5,890 nucleotides of DNA, from NCBI GenBank assembly GCA_026416775.1, contig JAOAEN010000001.1, forward strand, positions 1 through 5,890, in the 5' to 3' direction. The notes beneath the pieces were generated by a model. That model had not been told where the DNA came from. It ran no database searches and worked only from the letters and a program-made list of their open reading frames with translations. Source of the stretch: Dehalococcoidales bacterium (GTDB lineage Bacteria; Chloroflexota; Dehalococcoidia; Dehalococcoidales; RBG-16-60-22). A program made the position numbers and the translations under genes. Positions 1 through 5,593 of the stretch are shown in pieces. How positions within the stretch are numbered: position 1 is the stretch's first letter; each line of letters opens with the position of its first letter.

Positions 1-1
1 T

Positions 2-478
2 GCCGAGGTCCTCCCGGAGAATAAGTCCGCCGAGGGGAAGAGGCTGAGAGATGGCGGCCATATCGTCGCCATGGTGGGGGATGGTATCAATGATGCCCCT
101 GCCCTTGCTCAGGCAGATGTTGGTATCGCCATGGGCACCGGCACCGATATCGCCATGGAGACAGCCGATATTACCATCATGGGCGGGGACCTGTCGGGAC
201 TGGTGGTGGCGATTGATTTGAGCCGGCATACGATGAGGACGATAAAACAGAACCTCTTCTGGGCTTTTGCCTATAATGTGCTGCTCATCCCAGTGGCGGC
301 CGGGGTGCTCTACCTCGCCTTTGGTAGCCGGGGCGTTCCTGCCGGGCTTGAGTTCCTGCTTGGTAAGCACGGTTTCCTCAACCCGATCCTGGCGGCGGGG
401 GCGATGGCTTTGAGTTCTGTCTCCGTTGTTTCCAATTCGCTGCGGCTGCGTTCTTTCCGCCCGACACGGCCCGCCTGA
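2..478 (+). CDS. copA: Copper-translocating P-type ATPase, C-terminal part (5' end outside window)
   Basis: This is the last 158 codons of a P1B-type heavy-metal ATPase, open from base 2 and ending in TGA at 476-478. The P-domain hinge motif [10 protein letters not shown] starts 26 residues into the visible part, followed by the usual [19 protein letters not shown] stretch. Two hydrophobic segments follow. The first, around [16 protein letters not shown], carries the Tyr-Asn pair typical of transmembrane helix 7. The second, around [19 protein letters not shown], carries the Met...Ser-Ser pattern of helix 8. In the family these residues help form the Cu(I) site, so Cu(I) export across the cytoplasmic membrane, driven by ATP hydrolysis, is the likely role. 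The metal-binding N-terminus, actuator domain, CPC motif and DKTG phosphorylation site lie outside the window. Nothing ties it functionally to the selenium operon 520 bases downstream, which has its own promoter. Family assignment is secure; copper rather than silver specificity is inferred. Confidence 0.95.
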   Translation, partial: AEVLPENKSAEGKRLRDGGHIVAMVGDGINDAPALAQADVGIAMGTGTDIAMETADITIMGGDLSGLVVAIDLSRHTMRTIKQNLFWAFAYNVLLIPVAAGVLYLAFGSRGVPAGLEFLLGKHGFLNPILAAGAMALSSVSVVSNSLRLRSFRPTRPA

Positions 479-499
479 TAAAGACACTGTCATTTCCAT

Positions 500-528
500 T
501 TGATGTTGGCTGCCTGCTTTGCTATAAT
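500..528 (+). promoter_or_regulatory. Sigma70-type promoter, TTGATG-17-TATAAT
   Basis: A TTGATG -35 box (500-505) and a perfect TATAAT -10 box (523-528) are separated by exactly 17 bases, 22 bases after the copA stop. Transcription would start near 535. This is the only strong promoter I see between copA and the yedE-like gene. It therefore probably drives either a free-standing RNA of about 245 nt ending at the terminator at 747-781, or the whole selenium operon through a leader of about 465 nt. Confidence 0.75.
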
Positions 529-707
529 GCTGGGCGTGATTACGCTGGTGTCTCTGCGGAGTATGTGGCTGCGCATCTGATTCGCGGCGGGTAGGACGGC
601 GTTGCCGTTCCGGTCGGGAAGATCAGGGAGCATGGGGCACGATGATGATGCGCTGGCTTCACAGGATGGTGTGTGCCATCGGGCAGGAAGCGGTGACCTG
701 TCCGGGG

Positions 708-719
708 AATGCTAGCATT
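708..719. repeat. Perfect 12-base palindrome followed by T-rich run
   Basis: AATGCTAGCATT is its own reverse complement and is followed by TCTTTTT. As RNA it gives a weak stem with a CUAG loop, which can be lengthened with G-U pairs between 704-707 and 720-723. It could be a weak first terminator ahead of the stronger one at 747-772, or an operator half-site pair. A palindrome this short can also arise by chance. Confidence 0.3.
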
Positions 720-746
720 TCTTTTTGCAACCTTTTCTGTCTGGAG

Positions 747-781
747 CGGGCTTTGGGAATTTCCCAGGCCCGTTTTCTTTT
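747..781 (+). terminator. Intrinsic terminator upstream of the selenium operon
   Basis: CGGGC, two further pairs (U-G and U-A), a single bulged U and GGGA on the 5' side (747-758) pair with UCCC, AG and GCCCG on the 3' side (762-772) around an AUU loop. TTTTCTTTT (773-781) follows at once. The T-run lies only on the + side, so it stops rightward transcription. It sits about 220 bases before the yedE-like start and 245 bases after the promoter at 500-528. It is therefore either the end of a short RNA or copA transcript, or the off-state hairpin of an attenuator. No other good promoter is visible between it and position 999. Confidence 0.75.
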
Positions 782-802
782 GGTGTTTTTTCTGCTCCAA
801 GA

Positions 803-917
803 AGGGAGGTGATGCTATGGCTGTCCCGAATTTACGCACATGAGCGTTAAGCCTGTGGATGTGCGTGCTACATCGCAGGTCAGGACATGAAGTGCGGGGC
901 ACCCATAGCATGGCCCT
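803..917 (+). other. Long branched RNA hairpin in the yedE-operon leader
   Basis: Bases 812-828 pair with 895-911 over 17 positions with one C-C mismatch and one G-U pair; the outer nine pairs are perfect. Inside, 830-833 can pair with 890-893. A perfect 8-bp hairpin (834-841 with 859-866) closes a 17-nt loop, and a weak arm (871-873 with 887-889) makes a plausible three-way junction. CCUG in the hairpin loop (852-855) is complementary to CAGG (876-879), a possible pseudoknot. AGGG at 803-806 can pair with CCCU at 914-917, which would hold part of the Shine-Dalgarno at 804-813. A competing pairing, 839-845 with 934-940 (7 bp), would break the inner hairpin, and 912-916 is complementary to 946-950. 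This looks like a folded regulatory RNA, but I do not recognise the family. A decayed inverted-repeat element is the main alternative. Confidence 0.55.
817..843 (+). CDS. Possible 8-codon leader peptide ending in UGA
   Basis: GGGAGGTGAT (804-813), a near-perfect match to the 16S rRNA 3' end, stands 7 bases before ATG at 817. Such a site normally marks active translation. The reading frame encodes only MAVPNLRT before TGA at 841-843, which falls at the tip of the 5' arm of the inner 8-bp hairpin. Beyond this TGA the frame stays open to TGA at 1006-1008, just inside the yedE-like gene. The ATG itself is inside the long stem 812-828/895-911, so translation and folding would exclude each other, as in translational attenuators. 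The peptide shows no obvious run of one amino acid. It may be a leader peptide; it may equally be a chance ATG beneath a purine-rich stretch. Confidence 0.3.
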   Translation: MAVPNLRT

Positions 918-998
918 CATACCTGAATCCCCGGCTCATGCTGTTGGGCCCGCACGCTGGAAAATGAACTACCGGAAGAAAGGAGAATATATTAGGGT

Positions 999-2102
999 AT
1001 GTCAGTGATTTCCCGTTTTCTTTCCTCGCGCTGGGGACCGGTGCTCACCGGTGTTGTCATCGGGGTTTTGGCACCGCTGCTCGTCTTCTGGGGTAACCCC
1101 GGTAACATGGGCGTCTGCGTTGTCTGCTTTACGCGTGACATTGCCGGAGCGCTGGGGCTGCATCGTGCTGGTGTGGTGCAGTATATCCGCCCCGAGATCA
1201 TCGGCTTTGTCCTCGGTGCCATGGTTTCGGCTTTTGCCTTTAAGGAGTTCAGGCCGCGCACCGGCTCATCACCGCTGGTGCGTTTCCTAGTCGGTATGTT
1301 TGCCGTCTTCGGGGCACTTGTCTTTCTGGGATGCCCGTGGCGGGCCTACCTGCGGCTTGCCGGCGGTGACTGGAATGCCGTTTTCGGTATCCTCGGTCTT
1401 ATCGTTGGTATCGGTATCGGGATTGTCTTTCTCCGCACGGGTTACAGCCTGGGGAGAAGCCGTCCGGCCCCGAAAGCCCTCGGCTGGGTAATGCCTGTGA
1501 TCATGGTGATACTGCTTGTGCTTCTGCTCGTTGCCCCCCAGTTCGGGCGTGATGCCGAGGGTAACCCGGCAGGCCCCATCTTCTTCTCCACGAGCGGGCC
1601 GGGAAGCCAGCACGCGCCGATTATCGTTTCTCTCGTGGTCGGGCTTTTCATCGGTTTCCTTGCCCAGCGCAGCCGTTTCTGTACCGTTGGTGCCGTGCGC
1701 GATGCCGTTCTCCTTCGCGACGGGCGGCTTCTTTACGGGGTGCTGGCGCTCATCGTGGCAGCCTTTATCACCAATCTCATCCTTGGACAGTTCCATCCCG
1801 GTTTTGAGAAGCAGCCGGTAGCCCATACCAACATGCTGTGGAACTTTGCCGGGATGGTGCTGGCGGGGCTGGCGTTTACTCTGGCGGGGGGCTGTCCGGG
1901 AAGACAGCTTTTCCTTGCCGGCGAGGGCGACGGCGATGCGGCAATGTTTGTCTGCGGCATGCTCACCGGTGCCGGTATCGCCCATACCTACAACATGGCA
2001 AGTTCCCCCAGCGGTCCCGGCATCTACGGCCCCATGATTGTCATTGCCGGGCTGATTATCTGCATCATCATCGGCCTGACGATGCGCGAGGCAAAGACGT
2101 AG
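999..2102 (+). CDS. yedE: YedE-type selenium/sulfur metabolism membrane protein
   Basis: This 367-residue polytopic membrane protein of the YeeE/YedE family is probably an importer of a reduced sulfur or selenium species; YedE-type members are recurrent neighbours of selenium-use genes. Family marks are GVCVVCFTRDIAGALGLHR (38-56), GCPWR (111-115), QRSRFCTVGAVRDAVLLRD (223-241) and GGCPGRQL (297-304). Cys40, Cys43, Cys112, Cys228 and Cys299 lie in or next to membrane segments, as expected for a channel that relays the chalcogen along cysteines. I count roughly nine hydrophobic stretches, among them 13-31, 66-82, 95-111, 128-145, 162-180, 207-223, 245-264, 281-297 and 344-361. The start is fixed by an in-frame TAG at 993-995, so ATG 999 is the first possible codon. 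AGGAG at 981-985 is the likely, rather distant, ribosome site. It is first in the operon, 14 bases before the CPxP carrier gene. The transported species cannot be told from sequence. Confidence 0.9.
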   Translation: MSVISRFLSSRWGPVLTGVVIGVLAPLLVFWGNPGNMGVCVVCFTRDIAGALGLHRAGVVQYIRPEIIGFVLGAMVSAFAFKEFRPRTGSSPLVRFLVGMFAVFGALVFLGCPWRAYLRLAGGDWNAVFGILGLIVGIGIGIVFLRTGYSLGRSRPAPKALGWVMPVIMVILLVLLLVAPQFGRDAEGNPAGPIFFSTSGPGSQHAPIIVSLVVGLFIGFLAQRSRFCTVGAVRDAVLLRDGRLLYGVLALIVAAFITNLILGQFHPGFEKQPVAHTNMLWNFAGMVLAGLAFTLAGGCPGRQLFLAGEGDGDAAMFVCGMLTGAGIAHTYNMASSPSGPGIYGPMIVIAGLIICIIIGLTMREAKT

Positions 2103-2116
2103 GAGGTTAGATACGT

Positions 2117-2338
2117 ATGACGGAAGTAATAACCGTTGACGCACGCGGTCTTTCCTGTCCCCAGCCGGCGATGATGACGCGCCAGGCGCTTCAGAAGCTG
2201 GGAAAAGGGACGGTTGAAGTGCTGGTGGACTCACCAACGGCGAAGGAAAATGTCACCCGTCTGGCGAAAAACGCCGGCTGGACGGTAACGGTTGAGGACA
2301 GCCCCGACGGAAGTGCTAGAATTGTCCTGAGGAAATGA
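2117..2338 (+). CDS. TusA/SirA-like (YedF-type) chalcogen carrier protein
   Basis: This 73-residue cytoplasmic protein of the SirA/TusA superfamily begins with the typical strand VITVDARGLSCPQP. Cys14 in the CPxP motif (CPQP, 14-17) is the residue that carries the persulfide sulfur in TusA. The length fits the family (about 75-80 residues). TusA-like proteins next to YedE are usually called YedF; here the partner is probably a selenium or sulfur atom passed between the membrane protein and the soluble enzymes of the operon. AGGAGG (2101-2106) overlaps the yedE-like stop codon and lies 10 bases before ATG 2117. An in-frame TAG at 2108-2110 rules out a longer form. The gene ends in an ATGA overlap with the next one, so translation is probably coupled. 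Fold and motif are clear; selenium rather than sulfur as cargo is inferred from context. Confidence 0.9.
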   Translation: MTEVITVDARGLSCPQPAMMTRQALQKLGKGTVEVLVDSPTAKENVTRLAKNAGWTVTVEDSPDGSARIVLRK

Positions 2339-3483
2339 TTTACCTGGATAATGCGGCAACATCGTGGCCCAAGCCGGATGAAGTCATCCGGGCGATGACC
2401 GATGTCCTGGAGCGCGCCGGGGGTAACCCCGGTCGCTCCGGGCACCGGCTGAGCATTGCGGCGGCAAGGGTGATCTATGAAGTGAGGGAGGAGCTTGCCG
2501 GTTTCTTCGGCATCTCCGATCCCCTGCGCGTGGTCTTCACCGGCAATGCCACCCATGCCCTTAATCTGGTAATCAGGGGGCTGCTCCGGCCGGGCGACCG
2601 TGTGGTGGTAAGCTCCATGGAGCACAATGCCGTCATGCGCCCCCTGCGCCATCTGGAAAGGCGGGGTGTGAGGATTACCGTAGTGCCGTGTTATGCCGAT
2701 GGGACGCTTGACCTTACCGGGTTGGAGAAAGCCTTGAGTGAGCCTGCCCGTCTGGTCGTTCTTGTTCATGCCAGCAATGTTACCGGGACAATCATGCCGC
2801 TTGGAGAAGCCGCGCGCCTTGCCCACGGTGCCGGGGCGCTGCTGTGCGTGGACGCTGCCCAGACGGCGGGGGCACTCCCGATCAGTGTGGCGGAGCTTGG
2901 AGTGGATTTCCTTGCCTTCACCGGGCACAAGGAGATGCTGGGACCGCCGGGCATCGGGGGGCTGGTGATTGCCGATGGGGTCGATGTGAGTGCATGTGAA
3001 CCGCTGATTTTCGGCGGTACGGGGAGCCGTTCCGAGTCCGAGGAACAGCCGGAATTCCTGCCGGACAGGTTTGAAAGCGGTACCCCGAACCTTGCCGGTA
3101 TTGCCGCTCTCGGTGCCGGCGTGCGGTGGATAAAGGAACACGGCATTGCGGAACTGAGGGATCATATAATGATGGTCACCCATACCCTCATTGAAGGGCT
3201 TTCTGTTATCCCCGGAGTCAGGGTTTATGGCCCGCCCGATGCCGGAAGTCGTGTTGGCATCGTATCCTTTACGGTTGAGGGAAGGCACGTTTCCGAGATT
3301 GGCTTGAGGCTTGATGAGGAATACGGGGTGCTTGCGCGTGTCGGGCTCCACTGCGCCCCGGCGGCACACCGCACCATCGGCAGCTTCCCCGGGGGCACGG
3401 TGCGGCTTTCCCCGGGAGTTTTTACCAATGCGGAAGAGATCCGGCGGGCACTCGAGGCAGTAGAGCGGGTGGTGCGGGGATGA
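2335..3483 (+). CDS. Cysteine desulfurase / selenocysteine lyase-like PLP enzyme
   Basis: This complete 382-residue class V aminotransferase-fold enzyme starts with the signature MIYLDNAATSWPKP. The PLP lysine is Lys199 in FTGHKEMLGP. His97 (SSMEHNAV) should stack on the cofactor, and Asp173 and Gln176 (VDAAQT) should contact its ring and phenolic oxygen. Asn148, and the FESGTPN segment (246-252), are also conserved. Cys340 in RVGLHCAPAAHRTIG is the family's catalytic cysteine, so the enzyme can in principle remove sulfur from cysteine by a persulfide route, or selenium from selenocysteine. It resembles the desulfurase-like group known from selenium clusters such as the Enterococcus faecalis EF2568 type. 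The ATG overlaps the carrier gene's stop (ATGA), with only GAGGAA immediately before it, so coupling is likely. Its stop overlaps DUF3343 in the same way. The probable job is to supply reduced selenium to SelD; true substrate preference is unknown. Confidence 0.92.
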   Translation: MIYLDNAATSWPKPDEVIRAMTDVLERAGGNPGRSGHRLSIAAARVIYEVREELAGFFGISDPLRVVFTGNATHALNLVIRGLLRPGDRVVVSSMEHNAVMRPLRHLERRGVRITVVPCYADGTLDLTGLEKALSEPARLVVLVHASNVTGTIMPLGEAARLAHGAGALLCVDAAQTAGALPISVAELGVDFLAFTGHKEMLGPPGIGGLVIADGVDVSACEPLIFGGTGSRSESEEQPEFLPDRFESGTPNLAGIAALGAGVRWIKEHGIAELRDHIMMVTHTLIEGLSVIPGVRVYGPPDAGSRVGIVSFTVEGRHVSEIGLRLDEEYGVLARVGLHCAPAAHRTIGSFPGGTVRLSPGVFTNAEEIRRALEAVERVVRG

Positions 3484-3710
3484 GTCGGTACGGCGTGGTG
3501 CTTTTTCCGTCGACCTCGCTGGTATTGCGGGCGGAAAAGCTCCTGATAGGAAAGGGGGTTGCCGTCAGGCTTGTGCCCACCCCGCGGGAGCTTTCCAGCG
3601 ACTGCGGCGTTTCTCTGCGCTTTGACTGGGCCGACCGTGGGGTGGTGGAGGCGATGCTGCGCGAGGCCGGGATTGAATTTGATGCTGTCCATCCCTTTGA
3701 CAGCGCTTAA
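3480..3710 (+). CDS. DUF3343 small protein, putative Se/S carrier
   Basis: This 76-residue protein of the DUF3343 family has the hallmark series RAEKLL (17-22), LVPTPRELSSDCGVSLRF (31-48) and a short acidic C-terminus. Cys42 in SSDCG is the only cysteine and is conserved in the family, so it is the obvious site for a persulfide or perselenide. DUF3343 proteins commonly neighbour selenium and desulfurase genes and are often annotated as putative Se/S carrier-like; direct biochemical proof is, as far as I know, thin. The start ATG at 3480 overlaps the desulfurase stop by 4 bases and has no good Shine-Dalgarno, which suggests coupling. The gene ends 19 bases before selD, right after the desulfurase and before selenophosphate synthetase, consistent with handing selenium between them. 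Confidence 0.85.
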   Translation: MSRYGVVLFPSTSLVLRAEKLLIGKGVAVRLVPTPRELSSDCGVSLRFDWADRGVVEAMLREAGIEFDAVHPFDSA

Positions 3711-3729
3711 TCTCTTGAGGAGGCAAAAG

Positions 3730-4785
3730 ATGGCGGATGAGGCGGAAAAGCTGCGGCTGACCCAGACCGTCCGTGGTGCCGGTTGAGCCTGCAAGCTCGG
3801 TCCGGCGGACCTTCATCGGGCGTTGCGCGGGCTACCTTTTCCCACCTCTCCCGACCTTATCGTCGGCATGGAGAGGATTCAGGACTGCGGCGTTTACAGG
3901 CTCTCCGATGATCTGGCGATCGTCCAGACGGTGGACTTCTTCACGCCCATCGTGGACGACCCTTACCTCTTCGGGCAGATCGCCGCGGCAAACTCACTGA
4001 GCGATGTCTATGCCGTGGGAGGGAAGCCGCTTACCGTGATGAACATTGTCTGTTTCCCGTCACAGAGCATGGACATTGATATCCTCAGGCAGGTCCTGCT
4101 TGGTGGTCTGGCAAAGGTCTGCGAGGCGGGTGCCGTGCTCGTCGGCGGGCACAGTGTGGATGACCGTGAGCTCAAGTACGGGCTTGCCGTTACCGGGCTG
4201 ATTCATCCGCAGAAGGTGCTCCGCAAGGAAACGGCACGGCCGGCTGATAAGCTGATCCTCACCAAGCCCCTTGGCACGGGTATCATCAGCACCGCCATCA
4301 AGGCTGGCGTGGCGACCGAGGAAGCAACCACGCGCGCGGTTGCTTCCATGGTGACCCTGAACCGTGTCTCTTCAGAGGTGATGCAGGAAATCGGGGCATC
4401 CGCCTGCACCGATGTCACCGGCTTCGGACTTCTGGGGCATGCTGCCGAGATGATTGAGAACACGGACAGGGGTATTATCATCCGCGCCGGTGCCGTGCCG
4501 GTCCTACCCGGTGCGGAAGACCTTGCCGCGATGGGGATGGTACCCGGCGGGCTTTACCGTAACCGCGACTTCCGCAGCGCAATGGTGGAGTTTGCCCCGG
4601 GACTGAGCCAGTTCCGGCAGGATATCCTCTTTGACCCGCAGACCTCCGGCGGGCTGCTCATTGCAGTGGCACCGGAAAAGGCGAAAGGGATGCTTTCTGC
4701 CCTGCACGCATCCGGGGTGAAAGAGGCAGCCATCGTTGGCGAAATAGTGAAAAGCCCGGCAGGGAAAATTGTTGTTGAGCCCTGA
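3730..4785 (+). CDS. selD: Selenide, water dikinase (selenophosphate synthetase), selenocysteine-containing
   Basis: SelD makes selenophosphate, AMP and phosphate from selenide, ATP and water. It is the selenium donor for Sec-tRNA and 2-selenouridine. The full gene has 351 codons before the stop (E. coli SelD: 347 residues), if TGA at 3784-3786 is read as Sec19. The flanking sequence RGAGUACKLGP aligns with E. coli GAGCGCK, so Sec19 replaces catalytic Cys17 and Lys22 matches essential Lys20. Asp52, Asp69, Asp92 and Asp228 match the metal-binding Asp51, Asp68, Asp91 and Asp227; TDVTGFGLLGH (227-237) and DPQTSGGLL are intact. ATG 3730 has AGGAGG at 3718-3723, 6 bases away. A reading that takes TGA as stop begins at TTG 3823 and loses 31 residues, including the active site. 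A hairpin just after the TGA fits a bacterial SECIS. It is last in the operon; no terminator is obvious after it, and the convergent phosphatase ends 18 bases on. Confidence 0.96.
3784..3821 (+). promoter_or_regulatory. Sec codon (UGA) and candidate bacterial SECIS hairpin in selD
   Basis: UGA at 3784-3786 is followed by a perfect 5-bp hairpin, GGUCC (3799-3803) with GGACC (3807-3811), closing a GGC loop. The loop starts 17 bases after the UGA and opens with two G residues. This fits the known bacterial SECIS rule of a short stem-loop about 16-37 nt downstream with G in the first loop positions. A lower helix, GCCUG (3787-3791) with CGGGC (3817-3821), can stack beneath an internal loop. SelB would bind here to deliver Sec-tRNA. 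The hairpin bases also encode conserved SelD residues, so shape and coding are read at once. Confidence 0.8.
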
Positions 4786-4803
4786 ATTCTTGGAAAGCAG
4801 TGG

Positions 4804-5439
4804 CTAGAAATCGCCCGCCCGGGCGAGCCCGAGTGGCTTCAGGAACGAGGTATCGTTATGCTTTTCAAGGACAAACCCGTTCCCCGTACACCCGAACACG
4901 GTAATGCCGCAGGTGTCCAGCCTGATGTTCCAAAAGCGGGCGTTGCTCAGCCCCAGAAGCGCGCAGATCAGTACCTTGAGGATGACGCGGTGGGAAACAA
5001 GGACAACCGTGCCTCTGTGTGCATCTTTGATGCGCTCGACGAGGCTTAAAGTGCGCTTTCTGACCCGCCCCAGCGTCTCCCCTTCCGGGATCCTCGCAAG
5101 ATGGGGGGCAAGCCGCCATCTTTCGTACTGCACCGGGTAAGTTTTTTTCACGGATTCGTGGGATAGACCCTGCCATCTCCCGTAATCGAAATCAATGAGC
5201 TCCTCCGCGGGAGTTACCCCGAGGTGGTGCGGTGCCGCCAGGATTTCCGCCGTCTTCAGCGCGCGCCTGAGCGGGCTTGCATAGACGGCTTCAACTGGCG
5301 CGCCGGCGAGGTACCCGGCAAGTAGCTCCGCCTGCCTCACGCCAGTCGCATTCAGCTCGATGTCCGCCCGGCCGCGGAAGATCTCGTCCCGGTTCCAGTC
5401 GGTTTCCCCGTGCCTCACGAGGATAAGCGTTGTCACCAT
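4804..5439 (-). CDS. Histidine phosphatase (phosphoglycerate mutase-like) family protein
   Basis: This 211-residue protein of the histidine phosphatase superfamily has the phosphoacceptor His10 in LVRHGETDWN, the FRGRADIELNATGVRQAE segment, an arginine in YASPLRRALKTA (53-64), the acidic loop ELIDFDYGRWQG (80-91), and the second catalytic histidine His150 in VLVSHRV. Length and motifs fit the cobC/gpmB-like cofactor-independent phosphatases of about 200 residues. The substrate (a phosphosugar, alpha-ribazole phosphate or other) cannot be told. I start at ATG 5437-5439, which puts RHGE nine residues in, as usual. The frame stays open to 5565, but the extra 42 residues look like translated upstream DNA and overlap the opposite promoter. 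An extended -10 on this strand (5488-5493) supports the short form, though the ribosome site before 5439 is weak. It converges on selD with an 18-base gap and has no evident link to selenium. Confidence 0.9.
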   Translation of the reverse strand: MVTTLILVRHGETDWNRDEIFRGRADIELNATGVRQAELLAGYLAGAPVEAVYASPLRRALKTAEILAAPHHLGVTPAEELIDFDYGRWQGLSHESVKKTYPVQYERWRLAPHLARIPEGETLGRVRKRTLSLVERIKDAHRGTVVLVSHRVILKVLICALLGLSNARFWNIRLDTCGITVFGCTGNGFVLEKHNDTSFLKPLGLARAGDF

Positions 5440-5487
5440 AGCAGAATTTCCCCATGCTCCGTTCCCGTCTTCCGTGCTACCAGTAAG

Positions 5488-5496
5488 AATATACCA
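5488..5496 (-). promoter_or_regulatory. Possible extended -10 promoter of the phosphatase gene
   Basis: On the minus strand the sequence reads TGGTATATT, a TGN-TATATT extended -10 element, about 50 bases before the chosen ATG. It would give a leader of roughly 40 nt. No good -35 box stands 17-18 bases further up, which extended -10 promoters can tolerate. The call rests on this short motif and its position. Confidence 0.4.
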
Positions 5497-5558
5497 AAAG
5501 GGCGGGGAAATTGCCATGTTTCCATTCTGCGGAATCTTCATCGTAAAAGTTTCACCAA

Positions 5559-5587
5559 TTGACATTGTGTTTTAAAAGGTGTATCAT
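5559..5587 (+). promoter_or_regulatory. Sigma70-type promoter, TTGACA-17-TATCAT
   Basis: A perfect TTGACA -35 (5559-5564) and a TATCAT -10 (5582-5587) are spaced by 17 bases in A+T-rich DNA. Transcription would begin near 5594 and run into the lipoprotein gene at 5769, leaving an untranslated leader of about 175 bases. The promoter is oriented away from the phosphatase gene. Confidence 0.8.
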
Positions 5588-5593
5588 TTGCCT

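Larger units (their letters stand above)
535..781 (+). ncRNA. Possible structured leader or small RNA between promoter and terminator
   Basis: The segment runs from the predicted start site to the end of an intrinsic terminator and has no convincing ORF. I can place several local hairpins by eye: 563-567 with 572-576 (loop GCUG); 594-600 with 604-610 (7 bp including one wobble, loop GUU); 665-670 with 675-680 (loop GUGU); and 681-687 with 697-703 (7 bp, one wobble, 9-nt loop AAGCGGUGA). A palindrome and then the terminator follow. CGGGC occurs both at 680-684, at the edge of the last hairpin, and at 747-751, as the 5' arm of the terminator, so the two copies could compete for the same partner. 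I could not match it to a T-box, cobalamin, FMN, TPP, SAM, glycine or c-di-GMP-I consensus, nor to 6S, SRP, tmRNA, RNase P or tRNA-Sec. It could be an attenuator leader, an independent small RNA, or just a G+C-rich untranslated region. Confidence 0.35.

Noticed and set aside
540..920. 126-codon minus-strand ORF across the copA-yedE gap
   Set aside because: It runs antisense through the promoter, terminator and long hairpin. Its product is low in order and rich in Pro, His and Arg, with no family resemblance; it has no ribosome site.
535..998. tRNA-Sec (selC), 6S, SRP, tmRNA or a known riboswitch in the leader
   Set aside because: I looked for a CUUCAAA-like anticodon loop, a GGTTCRANYCC T-arm, the T-box AGGGTGG motif, the SRP GGAAGG loop and common riboswitch cores, and found no acceptable match. 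An Rfam scan is the decisive test.
1287..2237. Long minus-strand ORF opposite the yedE-like gene
   Set aside because: It is a shadow of the membrane protein gene. The predicted product is a charged, motif-free sequence.
2191..3369. Long minus-strand ORF opposite the desulfurase gene
   Set aside because: It is antisense to an unmistakable PLP enzyme. It reflects G+C-rich codon bias, and its protein has no recognisable motif.
3823..4785. SelD starting at TTG 3823
   Set aside because: This form lacks the catalytic Sec/Cys and Lys and has no ribosome site. The frame extends upstream through UGA to a well-placed ATG at 3730.
4812..4825. CGCCC-GCCC-GGGCG hairpin as a terminator
   Set aside because: It encodes the last residues of the phosphatase and has no proper T-run on either strand.
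5440..5565. N-terminal extension of the histidine phosphatase to ATG 5565
   Set aside because: It would push RHGE more than 50 residues inward, overlap the opposite-strand promoter, and include the likely -10 element of the gene itself.
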